Assembly (NCBI RefSeq): GCF_003243515.1
Contig: NZ_QFRA01000014.1
Location: forward strand, 1 to 64,000
Source of the DNA: Corynebacterium kroppenstedtii
GTDB taxonomy: Bacteria > Actinomycetota > Actinomycetes > Mycobacteriales > Mycobacteriaceae
Direction: 5' to 3'
DNA: 64,000 nucleotides
Shown here in pieces: positions 8,728 through 16,373 of this stretch (position 1 is its first letter; the number at the start of each line of letters is the position of its first letter). The notes below the pieces were generated by a model that had not been told where the DNA came from, did not search any database, and was given only the letters and a program-made list of their open reading frames with translations. A program made the position numbers and the translations under genes.

Positions 8728-9524
8728 TATTCCTTCTCCAGGTTGTTTACAACGTCCATAATTTCCTTCGCATTAACCTCGCGAAGGAATACCGCCGCTG
8801 GCCGGTGCTGTTTATCGAGCACAATCGTCGTCGGTACGACGGATGCGGGGATTCCGCCTAGAGAAATAGCGGACTTGAAGGAGGGGTCGTAGATGCTTGG
8901 GTAGGTGATGTCATTATCTTTGACGAAATCCTGCGCAGCCTGCTTGTTAAAGTCGCGGACGTTGATCCCGAGGACCGTGCCGGCTGGTCCGCCTTTCGAC
9001 GTGCCGGAATTATCCGAACCGTCCGCGCCGTTGCCCGGCCCTTTTTGCAGTTCATCCTGGATTTCTTGCAGGTCATCGACCTCGGTGCGGCACGGGGCAC
9101 ACCACTGGCCCCAGGCGTTCAGCACCACGATCTGGTTGTCGAAATCCGACAACTTAATCGTCTTATCCGACTCCATTAACGACGACCCGGACAGGTCTTT
9201 GACCGGCTTACGATCCTTCTGGTCGTACTTAATGACCAACTGGCCACCCGGGGAGACGAAGCTGAAATTCCCGCCGACGGCGACCGCGTCTTTGCCAGCC
9301 GTTTCGTCGGAACCGCAGGCAGTCAGTGTGGTAGCCCCCACCGCCGCAACAACGCTAGCCACAAGTGCCGACGCTACAGAGTGACGCACGGACAGCGCCC
9401 AACCATGACGATGCGTCACCTTGCGCGCACGCGCCGGCCGACCACAGTGCGCTGCCGATGCATCCACCGACGTGTCACCGTGCGCAGCCACCTTTGGGCT
9501 AACGGATGTTGTCTTTTTCACCAC
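8727..9524 (-). CDS. TlpA/ResA-like thioredoxin lipoprotein
   Basis: Extracytoplasmic thiol-disulfide oxidoreductase that keeps apocytochrome c cysteines reduced before haem attachment. About 45 hydrophilic residues precede a hydrophobic signal segment ending in the lipobox LTAC (TTLTACGSDE), so the mature protein should be lipid-anchored. The thioredoxin fold carries the active site WGQWCAPC and a later cis-Pro region (IPASVVPTTIVLDK). The N-terminal n-region is unusually long; GTG 9524 has AGGTGG upstream, but a later start cannot be excluded. It directly precedes and overlaps ccdA by one base. Confidence 0.88.
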   Translation of the reverse strand: MVKKTTSVSPKVAAHGDTSVDASAAHCGRPARARKVTHRHGWALSVRHSVASALVASVVAAVGATTLTACGSDETAGKDAVAVGGNFSFVSPGGQLVIKYDQKDRKPVKDLSGSSLMESDKTIKLSDFDNQIVVLNAWGQWCAPCRTEVDDLQEIQDELQKGPGNGADGSDNSGTSKGGPAGTVLGINVRDFNKQAAQDFVKDNDITYPSIYDPSFKSAISLGGIPASVVPTTIVLDKQHRPAAVFLREVNAKEIMDVVNNLEKE

Positions 9525-9583
9525 TCACACCACCTCACAATGACTCCGGGCCGTATTGTCAACTTATACGCCACGTGTCGGAG

Positions 9584-10240
9584 TTATACGCCTTGCGCTG
9601 GCTCGCTATAGACCAGATCGCTCACCTGAGCACGAACACTCGAGGCCGCGCTGTCATCAGCGCCGGCACTAACCCCGGCATCGTCGTCGAAGATAAGACT
9701 GGTCACGCTGGCCAGTGAACACTGACGAACCGCCGGATTGTGAGCCAACGCCTTGCCCGCGTAATCGCGCTGCACCATCACAATCGGAAGCTGGTGAGAC
9801 ACCAGCACAGCCTCGTGACCACGCGCTTCGTTACGCACGCGTCCCACTGCAACCCACATACGGTCGCAAATGTCCTGGTAGGGCTCACCCCAACTGGGCT
9901 GCATCGGTTCTGTCAGGTGGTGCCACAGTTTGGGGTTCCACAATTGGGAGCGCCACCCCTTAATCCGATGCCCTTCGAGCTCATTTCCGGCTTCGATGAG
10001 GTCATCGTCGATCGCGATGTCCACACCGGTCACCTTCTGGAAGGGCTCAGCGGTTTCCTGAGCGCGCACCAATGGCGATGCTTTCACCACTGTCACATCG
10101 TGATCCATGAAAGCGCGAGCACACATCGACGCCATCACGCGTCCACGGTCGCTCAAGTGATAGCCGGGTAAACGGCCATACAGAATGCGATCCGGGTTGA
10201 AGACCTCGCCATGACGGACGAGGTGGACAATCGTGGACAC
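9584..10240 (-). CDS. histidine phosphatase family protein (phosphoglycerate-mutase-like)
   Basis: A 218-residue branch-1 histidine phosphatase. The phosphohistidine motif is LVRHGEVFNPDRILYGR, the second histidine is in VLVSHQLPIVM, and YHLSDRG fits the family. GTG 10240 is chosen because AAGGAGG lies about 11 bp upstream, overlapping the end of hemL, and because the protein then starts STIVHLVRHGE. The open frame to 10303 overlaps hemL and is unlikely. Its position between hemL and tlpA matches M. tuberculosis Rv0525. The substrate is unknown and a role in haem or cytochrome formation is only implied by context. Confidence 0.88.
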   Translation of the reverse strand: MSTIVHLVRHGEVFNPDRILYGRLPGYHLSDRGRVMASMCARAFMDHDVTVVKASPLVRAQETAEPFQKVTGVDIAIDDDLIEAGNELEGHRIKGWRSQLWNPKLWHHLTEPMQPSWGEPYQDICDRMWVAVGRVRNEARGHEAVLVSHQLPIVMVQRDYAGKALAHNPAVRQCSLASVTSLIFDDDAGVSAGADDSAASSVRAQVSDLVYSEPAQGV

Positions 10241-10244
10241 GTAC

Positions 10245-11537
10245 TTAGCCCTCCTTGGTGGCCGCTGCGGCCGCCTTCGCGGCAGGACGCAATGCAGATT
10301 CAATGCGAGAGAAATCTTCGTCGGTCAACGCCGTAGATACAAACCAGGTCTCAAACGGCGACGGCGCCGTGTACACACCGTTATCCAACAGCTCGTGGAA
10401 GAACGGGGCGTAACGGAACGTGTCCGCGGCTTGCATATCCGCGAAATTATGCCCCTCGCCCTCGGCAAAGCGCACCGACAGGAACGTCGACGCGCGCTGG
10501 ATGTGGTGAGCAACGCCCTCACGTTCCAGAGCCTCGTGCAGCAATTTCTCCAACCGGTCGGCATTCGCGCGGATCGTCTCGTAGCACTTCTCATCGGCCA
10601 GGCGTAACGACGCTAACCCAGCCGCCATCGCCACGGGGTTACCCGACAGCGTCCCCGCCTGATACACGGGCCCCTCCGGCGCAAGGTAGGACATGACGTC
10701 GCGTCGGCCACCAAATGCCGCAGCAGGCAGTCCACCCGACACGACCTTGCCGAAGGTAACGAGGTCCCCCGCCACACCATCGACGCCGTACCAGCCCTCA
10801 TGCGAGGTGCGGAAACCCGTCATGACCTCGTCGAGAATAAGAAGAGCGCCATACTCGTGAGCGATTTCCTTGAGCCCGGCATTGAAGCCTTCGTGGGGCG
10901 CGACGGTCCCCATGTTCCCCGCCGCGGCCTCGGCAATCACGCAGGCTATGTCGTCGGGGTGCTCTTCGAAAACATCACGAACCGCGTCGAGATCGTTGTA
11001 TGGGACCACGATCGTGTCGGTCTGGGTCACACCAGGGGAGTCCGGTAAACCGAAAGTCGCCACACCACTGCCCGCCGAGACCAGCAGGGAATCGACGTGC
11101 CCGTGGTAGCACCCCGCGAACTTCACGACTGTTGACCGACCGGTGAAACCGCGCGCCAACCGGACTGAAGACATGGTTGCCTCGGTACCAGAGTTGACCA
11201 TGCGCACTTCGTCCACCGCGGTACGGCCTATAATCTCCTTGGCCAGGCTGTTTTCCGCAGCAGAGGGCGCACCGAACGATAAGCCCCTCGTCGCTGCTTC
11301 TTGGACGGCCTCCACAATCGCGGGATGGGCGTTGCCGTGGAGCATCGGACCCCAGGAGGACACTAAATCCACGTACTCGTTTCCATCGACATCGCGTAGG
11401 TGGCTGCCCCTCGCGGAGTCGATGAACACCGGTGTACCCCCCACCGAGCCAAATGCGCGCACCGGGGAATTCACACCACCCGGGATTAATTCACGAGCTT
11501 GCGAGAACAAATCACTACTACGAGTCATAGTTTTCAT
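10245..11537 (-). CDS. hemL: glutamate-1-semialdehyde 2,1-aminomutase HemL
   Basis: PLP-dependent class-III aminotransferase that turns glutamate-1-semialdehyde into 5-aminolevulinate, following HemA in the C5 pathway. From ATG 11537 it is 430 residues, the usual size, and starts SSDLFSQARELIPGGVNSPVRAF as in other HemL proteins. Motifs: FAGCYHGHVDSLLV, LILDEVMTGFR and the PLP-lysine segment TFGKVVSGGLPAAAFGG. GGAG lies 9 bases before ATG 11537, supporting an independent start. However no stop codon separates it from the RNase HI frame upstream, so it may also be made as part of a fusion (see next entry). Confidence 0.92.
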   Translation of the reverse strand: MKTMTRSSDLFSQARELIPGGVNSPVRAFGSVGGTPVFIDSARGSHLRDVDGNEYVDLVSSWGPMLHGNAHPAIVEAVQEAATRGLSFGAPSAAENSLAKEIIGRTAVDEVRMVNSGTEATMSSVRLARGFTGRSTVVKFAGCYHGHVDSLLVSAGSGVATFGLPDSPGVTQTDTIVVPYNDLDAVRDVFEEHPDDIACVIAEAAAGNMGTVAPHEGFNAGLKEIAHEYGALLILDEVMTGFRTSHEGWYGVDGVAGDLVTFGKVVSGGLPAAAFGGRRDVMSYLAPEGPVYQAGTLSGNPVAMAAGLASLRLADEKCYETIRANADRLEKLLHEALEREGVAHHIQRASTFLSVRFAEGEGHNFADMQAADTFRYAPFFHELLDNGVYTAPSPFETWFVSTALTDEDFSRIESALRPAAKAAAAATKEG

Positions 11538-12086
11538 GGTAGGGAACTCCGCTGCTAACTGCCCACACTCGTCCGTGGACGACGCCGTCTCACGCGGATA
11601 CCCCGGCCCCCGATTCGGTTCTTGCCGACGCTTATACGCCATCGCTGCCGCATTCGCGCGGCTATCAGCAGCCTCGTTGAGCTCATGCCCGGCGTGCCCC
11701 TTGACCCACCGGAATGTCACCGAAGCCCCGCTCTTCCGACGACGCGTGAGAAGTTCGTCGATCTCCTTGATCTGCTCGACGTTCAGAACAGGTTTCCCGT
11801 TCGACTTCTTCCAGCCCTTTTCCTTCCACCCATGAACCCACTTAGTTACCGAGTTAATGACGTATTGGGAGTCGCAGAAAACCTCCAAGTCTTCTGGACG
11901 ACCATTACTATCGAACGCCCGTTCGGTAACGTGCAACAATTGACGGACGGCCTCAAGCTCGCCCTTGTTATTCGTCCCCCGTGACCATCCCCCAGCAGCC
12001 CAATGAGCGTCATCAATATACCAAGCCCACCCCGAAGGGCCTGGATTTCCAATCGCTGATCCGTCAACCGCAGCCGTAATTGTCAT
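10245..12086 (-). CDS. rnhA: RNase HI-HemL continuous open reading frame (possible fusion; 5' part is RNase HI)
   Basis: Residues 1-150 form a complete ribonuclease HI, which cleaves RNA in RNA-DNA hybrids. The catalytic carboxylates are all present: D8 (VDGSAIGNPGPSGWAW), E43 (NNKGELEAVRQLL), D72 (FCDSQYVINS) and D141 (NEAADSRANAAA). A charged linker of about 35 residues (YKRRQEPNRG to AAEFPT) runs straight into HemL at residue 184 with no stop. Total length is 613 residues. ATG 12086 is the natural family start; GTG 12107 is also open. Either one 613-residue protein is made, or HemL starts independently inside the frame while the RNase HI is read through into HemL. A single sequencing error removing a stop is the alternative. 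Confidence 0.7.
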   Translation of the reverse strand: MTITAAVDGSAIGNPGPSGWAWYIDDAHWAAGGWSRGTNNKGELEAVRQLLHVTERAFDSNGRPEDLEVFCDSQYVINSVTKWVHGWKEKGWKKSNGKPVLNVEQIKEIDELLTRRRKSGASVTFRWVKGHAGHELNEAADSRANAAAMAYKRRQEPNRGPGYPRETASSTDECGQLAAEFPTMKTMTRSSDLFSQARELIPGGVNSPVRAFGSVGGTPVFIDSARGSHLRDVDGNEYVDLVSSWGPMLHGNAHPAIVEAVQEAATRGLSFGAPSAAENSLAKEIIGRTAVDEVRMVNSGTEATMSSVRLARGFTGRSTVVKFAGCYHGHVDSLLVSAGSGVATFGLPDSPGVTQTDTIVVPYNDLDAVRDVFEEHPDDIACVIAEAAAGNMGTVAPHEGFNAGLKEIAHEYGALLILDEVMTGFRTSHEGWYGVDGVAGDLVTFGKVVSGGLPAAAFGGRRDVMSYLAPEGPVYQAGTLSGNPVAMAAGLASLRLADEKCYETIRANADRLEKLLHEALEREGVAHHIQRASTFLSVRFAEGEGHNFADMQAADTFRYAPFFHELLDNGVYTAPSPFETWFVSTALTDEDFSRIESALRPAAKAAAAATKEG

Positions 12087-12145
12087 GAGGCTCAGTGTAA
12101 TCGGCACCTAGGAAACGCGACCATAAGTGCCACCGTCCCCCAGCT

Positions 12146-14797
12146 TTACACCCGCCGCAACGTCAGGGTGCGCAACTCAATCACGGTCGAGCCCAACAGC
12201 ATCAACAGCGTGGACACCAAAGGGTTAATAATCGACAACGCTCCTCCCACCAGCGCAAACGTGTTATACGCACGCGAGAAGTTCATGTTGCCCTTACCGA
12301 CACGCCGGACCTTCGTCGCCAAGTTCACGGCATCGGGAACAGCCCGTACCTCATCGCGAAGAATAACGACCGACGCATCAGCCGTGTCCAGGCAATCGGC
12401 AGCGCCAACGAGGATTCCGACGTCGGCCACCGCCAGGTATTTCATCAAATCGCGGTCACCAACGAGGGCGACGCTGTAGCCTTCGCGATGCATGGACCGC
12501 ACGGCCGCTCCTTTACGCGATGGGGCGATCCCGGCCAGAACAAGGCTCATGCCCAAACTGTCCGCCGACTTCTTGGCCACCGGGTAGGTATCGCGGGAGA
12601 GCATTCCCGTCTCAATACCCATATCTTCCAGCTGCTCAATGGCCTCGGCCGCGTCAGCCTTCGTCGCGTCGATCACGGTAATCACGCCGCGGTTCTTGTT
12701 CTTCCATGAGACCACCAAAGGGGTCCCGCCGGAGATCGCCGCCATAGCAAGGCGATCATCCTTCAGCTCAGACAGATCGCGGGGCCGCCATAGCGCGGCT
12801 TTCACGGAACTCATCTCACCGCGGATAGGAATATCCACGGTTCCGATAAACGACCCATTGTCGGTGATCTGCTCACCCGTCACCTCGATCCAGTGGGGAA
12901 CGCTGCTCCCGCCAGCTCCCAGATCACGCGATTCGCGGGCGGCTTTCACCAGCGCGCGGGACACACCATGCTCGCTCTCCATGGCCAGGGCACCCGCCAC
13001 GCGAAGGATCAAGTCGGCATTTTCCCCTTCCGCCGCGGTCACGCTCTCCACTTTCATATTTCCGGTGGTCAGCGTACCCACGCGGTTGAAAAGCAGCATG
13101 TCGCACTCGCCCAAATCCCACATCACTTGCTCGTCGCGGAACAAGATGCCGCGGCTGATCGCGCGCGCCAGCCCCAACCGCGAGGCCAGCGTCGTCGAGA
13201 TAGCCAGGGACACGGGCCCCACGCCGGTGAGCACCGCCAAACTTGCCGCCAGCGCACCCGCCGCGTCCTTCATAATGAGGAACCAGTTCAGGAAGCACAT
13301 CACGGCCAGCACTATCGCCCACGGAACCAGGAGCGACGCCGACCGAGTCGCCGTGCGCGTCGCCATGTGCTCGGCGTAATCACATTCCTCAACCCAGCGG
13401 TGCATGGCCGCCAGACGCGTCGTGTGCCCGGACCGATCAACACGAATCTTCAGAGTATCCCCCATATTGCGCCCACCAGCGTAAATATGGGAATTCACCT
13501 TGACGACGGTCCGGTTACTGTGCCCCGACACCGGCCCCGGACTAATTAACGACGACCCGCCGACGACAACTCCGTCGACGGGAATGATGTCCCCCGGCGC
13601 GACCAGAATGTCCTCACCAGGGTGGAGTTCCGCTGCGCTAACGGACTGTTTCCGTGGCCCGTCGGCAGTTCGACGAATGACGGTGACCATCATCCCCGAA
13701 TCCACGTTATGCGTGGACAGTAGCTCCATGCTGTGCAGGCGGTTGCGTCGTGACAGGAGCCGCCCCAGGAGGACCAGGGTGGTCGCTCCGCAGGCGACGT
13801 CGAAAAAGACTTGCGGTTGGTGCTGGAAGACTAGCCATTTGGGTGGCGACGTCCAGTCACCCTGTGGGCGCATAAAAACGACGGTGGCCACGGACCACAC
13901 GTAGGCCACGGCGACGGCCAGCGAGGTTGCAGAGTCAAGCGCGGCCATTTTCCGTCGCAGACCGCCGACAGCTGCCCGGTGGAAGGGCCACGCACAATAG
14001 GACACAACCGGCAACGCCAACCCCGCCGACATCCACTGCCAGTACGGGAACTGCAGCCGCGGGAACAGGGCGATCGCCACCACAGGCACAGACAACGCGA
14101 CTGCCACGATGAGCCGCAGTTTCGTGATCAAGGCGCGCGCCGTGAACAGCGCCTCCATGTTGTCCGGCTTCTTCACGCGGAAGGGGTGCCGGGACAAGAA
14201 CGACTCGTTGTGCCGACGGTGCCGGCGTCGTTTCCGCTCTTTCCTCTCCTGCTCAGCCTCGGATTCGATGACCTGGCGGTACACGGACCCCAGTTTCTTG
14301 ACGGCACTCACACCGCTGGCCTGGAGGATCGAAATAATGTGATCCACCGACATCGAGCTCAGTGCCGACACCCACGCCGTCGACGGGTTGCCGTAGACAA
14401 TGCGTGCGGTCACACCATCGACATCGGAGAGCATCTTTTCGATATCGCCCGCGTGGACCGCGTCCTCAAGCCTGTCCAACTCCAGGGTGAACGAGTGGTA
14501 TGACTTTTCTTCGTCCTCGTCATTCAACAAACCCGTGTGGCGACGCTCAACTCCCAGATCGCGGGCAGCGTCGACGGCCGCCTTGATGGCGGTTTCAGAC
14601 TTTTCCAGGGACTCCGGGTCCGCCGGAAGTAGCGAACCGTCCGCTGCGCGTCGGTTATTACGGGGCGAGTATTTCCCCGAATAGGAACCATACGGGCGAC
14701 GGTGCCGTGGGAAGTCTGTCGGGGGCTCGCCCGATGCAGGCTTCTTGGGTGAGCTATCTGGCGTGTGGTCGTCGACAGCCGATTTTTTTACTGCCAT
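12146..14797 (-). CDS. P-type-ATPase-like membrane protein with degenerate catalytic motifs
   Basis: An 883-residue protein with the architecture of a heavy-metal (P1B) ATPase: a disordered N-terminus, an HMA-like domain without CxxC (about 100-165), a basic segment, membrane helices, actuator, phosphorylation/nucleotide and C-terminal helices. Every catalytic signature is altered. DKTGTLT reads NRVGTLT (571-577, so the phosphorylated Asp is Asn). The metal-site CPC is GPV (527-529), TGES is PVSGHS (422-427), HP is HG (610-611), TGD is SRD (734-736), and GDGxND is GDRDLM (780-785). The frame is long and uninterrupted, so it is a maintained protein, not a pseudogene. ATG 14797 has GGAG ten bases upstream and overlaps the preceding gene by ten bases. 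Transport by phosphorylation seems impossible; a scaffold, sensor or haem-handling role is speculation. Confidence 0.82.
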   Translation of the reverse strand: MAVKKSAVDDHTPDSSPKKPASGEPPTDFPRHRRPYGSYSGKYSPRNNRRAADGSLLPADPESLEKSETAIKAAVDAARDLGVERRHTGLLNDEDEEKSYHSFTLELDRLEDAVHAGDIEKMLSDVDGVTARIVYGNPSTAWVSALSSMSVDHIISILQASGVSAVKKLGSVYRQVIESEAEQERKERKRRRHRRHNESFLSRHPFRVKKPDNMEALFTARALITKLRLIVAVALSVPVVAIALFPRLQFPYWQWMSAGLALPVVSYCAWPFHRAAVGGLRRKMAALDSATSLAVAVAYVWSVATVVFMRPQGDWTSPPKWLVFQHQPQVFFDVACGATTLVLLGRLLSRRNRLHSMELLSTHNVDSGMMVTVIRRTADGPRKQSVSAAELHPGEDILVAPGDIIPVDGVVVGGSSLISPGPVSGHSNRTVVKVNSHIYAGGRNMGDTLKIRVDRSGHTTRLAAMHRWVEECDYAEHMATRTATRSASLLVPWAIVLAVMCFLNWFLIMKDAAGALAASLAVLTGVGPVSLAISTTLASRLGLARAISRGILFRDEQVMWDLGECDMLLFNRVGTLTTGNMKVESVTAAEGENADLILRVAGALAMESEHGVSRALVKAARESRDLGAGGSSVPHWIEVTGEQITDNGSFIGTVDIPIRGEMSSVKAALWRPRDLSELKDDRLAMAAISGGTPLVVSWKNKNRGVITVIDATKADAAEAIEQLEDMGIETGMLSRDTYPVAKKSADSLGMSLVLAGIAPSRKGAAVRSMHREGYSVALVGDRDLMKYLAVADVGILVGAADCLDTADASVVILRDEVRAVPDAVNLATKVRRVGKGNMNFSRAYNTFALVGGALSIINPLVSTLLMLLGSTVIELRTLTLRRV

Positions 14798-15243
14798 AGC
14801 GAGCGAACTCCGAAATACGATCGTGCGGACGGCTGGACCATACACATCACAGCGATGGCCAGAAGAACAGCAATGAGGGCAAGGACAAACCCGCCGACGT
14901 GGATAACGAAAGCCATGATATTAAGAGCAATTCCGCCAACCGTCAATGCGATCAAAACGACCCGGGCACGTCGGTTACCTGCCGACATGGGGGCGACGGT
15001 GAAACCGATGGCGCACCCCAGAAGAACATTTGCAATACCGACTATCCGCATATTCCGTTCCCACGCATGAATGAAGTCAGAGTCCTCATGGCCGGTGTAG
15101 TGGGCGCTAGCTAAAATCAGGCCGGCCAGAACCATCAGCACCGCAGCGATAATAAACACCCACCGGGCCGCCGTGACCACAGGTGGGCGTACTTGACCTC
15201 CTGATGGGGAGGTGGGCTCACTATCGGTGCTGGACATCGGCAT
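14788..15243 (-). CDS. small four-helix membrane protein, unknown function
   Basis: A 151-residue protein with a hydrophilic, Pro/Ser-rich N-terminus and four hydrophobic segments at about 27-46, 67-83, 93-113 and 118-136, each separated by short loops. It has no recognisable catalytic motif. ATG 15243 has AAGG seven bases upstream; ATG 15237 is two codons later. Its stop overlaps the start of the ATPase-like gene by ten bases, suggesting co-translation and possibly a physical partnership. It lies 46 bp downstream of the Pro/Gly-rich membrane protein gene. Confidence 0.75.
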   Translation of the reverse strand: MPMSSTDSEPTSPSGGQVRPPVVTAARWVFIIAAVLMVLAGLILASAHYTGHEDSDFIHAWERNMRIVGIANVLLGCAIGFTVAPMSAGNRRARVVLIALTVGGIALNIMAFVIHVGGFVLALIAVLLAIAVMCMVQPSARSYFGVRSLWQ

Positions 15244-15289
15244 ACTTGTACCTTACGTGCCGACGCCGTTTCTGTACTATTTTCAGGCG

Positions 15290-16243
15290 TTACTTCCGAG
15301 TGTTCCCGTCGCCAGAGTCCCCAGAACCGCCCTTCGGGGATGATCCCCACAAATAATCCGACGCTGGCGGCCGAGTAGAAAACCAAATACCCACCGCCGC
15401 CAACACGGCCGAAACAATGCCCAGCGATCCCGTTGCCCATACGAAGATGTTGGACCCGACGTCCGGCACCGCGAAGGCACCGCTCACGCCGTTCACAATC
15501 AGGTAGACGGATCCCAGGATCAAGAGGAACCGCGTCCACTTCTTCCCCTTCATGAATTGCCTGATCAGGAGAACCGCAACGAAGCTGGCCACGATGTAGA
15601 ACAGGCCAATCATTACCCCACTGACAGAGGCGATGTCCGAATTGCTGACATTATCCGCCGACATGCCGTACATATCTTCAGCCTGCTTGATGGCACTATC
15701 CAGCATCGACGGGTTCGCAATGACCTCAATCCCCGTCAGCACACCAAGAATCGCCTGCAGGAGTGCAGTCCACATCCATGCGGTCCGCGCATCCTTAATG
15801 TCTTGCGGCGGCTTGGGCTTCTTCTTGCCGTCATTATTGTTCGACGACGGAGGCCCGGTCACTCCTTGCGGCGCCACTCCGTACCCACGGTTCGCGTCAT
15901 CCGAGCTGTAACCGCCGGCCGCGTTGTCGGGGGCGTACCCGCGGTTGGAGTCTCCTGGGTTCTGCGCTCCTCCTGGGGCCGGGGCACCTCCGGGGAGTGG
16001 ATCGCCACTGACACCCGGTTCTCCCGGGGCTGGTTCACCTAGGCCCGACGATCCCGACTGCCCTGGTGTCGACGGCGGAGCGGGGTTCGGCTGCCCCGGC
16101 GTCGGCGTCGAGTCCGGTGTGGGCCCCGAGCCAGGCTGCGGTCCGGATCCCGGCGCGGGCGATGGTTCCGGCGCGGGCGACGCACCGGGGGTGGTTGCCA
16201 TCCGCAGCGTCGGGGACAGATGTGTGTGCTCAGGTGAAGCCAT
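15290..16243 (-). CDS. membrane protein with long Pro/Gly-rich N-terminal domain
   Basis: A 317-residue protein. Residues 1-150 are a low-complexity tract of repeated PAP, PGSGP and TPGQ units with NRGYAPDN/NRGYGVAP repeats, probably disordered and cytoplasmic. About four membrane helices follow, beginning at TAWMWTALLQAILGVLTGI, and the tail is Gly/Ser-rich. ATG 16243 has an excellent GGAGG site; the open frame further upstream to 16348 is not supported. It follows hemB in the same direction, a place where actinobacterial haem clusters often carry uncharacterised membrane proteins. Function unknown. Confidence 0.8.
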   Translation of the reverse strand: MASPEHTHLSPTLRMATTPGASPAPEPSPAPGSGPQPGSGPTPDSTPTPGQPNPAPPSTPGQSGSSGLGEPAPGEPGVSGDPLPGGAPAPGGAQNPGDSNRGYAPDNAAGGYSSDDANRGYGVAPQGVTGPPSSNNNDGKKKPKPPQDIKDARTAWMWTALLQAILGVLTGIEVIANPSMLDSAIKQAEDMYGMSADNVSNSDIASVSGVMIGLFYIVASFVAVLLIRQFMKGKKWTRFLLILGSVYLIVNGVSGAFAVPDVGSNIFVWATGSLGIVSAVLAAVGIWFSTRPPASDYLWGSSPKGGSGDSGDGNTRK

Positions 16244-16373
16244 AAATTCCTCCAATATGGGGCGGCAGACTACCGCGAGGAGCTCGGTCGAACTGGGCTC
16301 AATAACGTTGCTCACTAGCGTCGCCAGCGTCGTGACCTGGTGTGACACGATCCACGGGCCTGAACCGCGTGAC

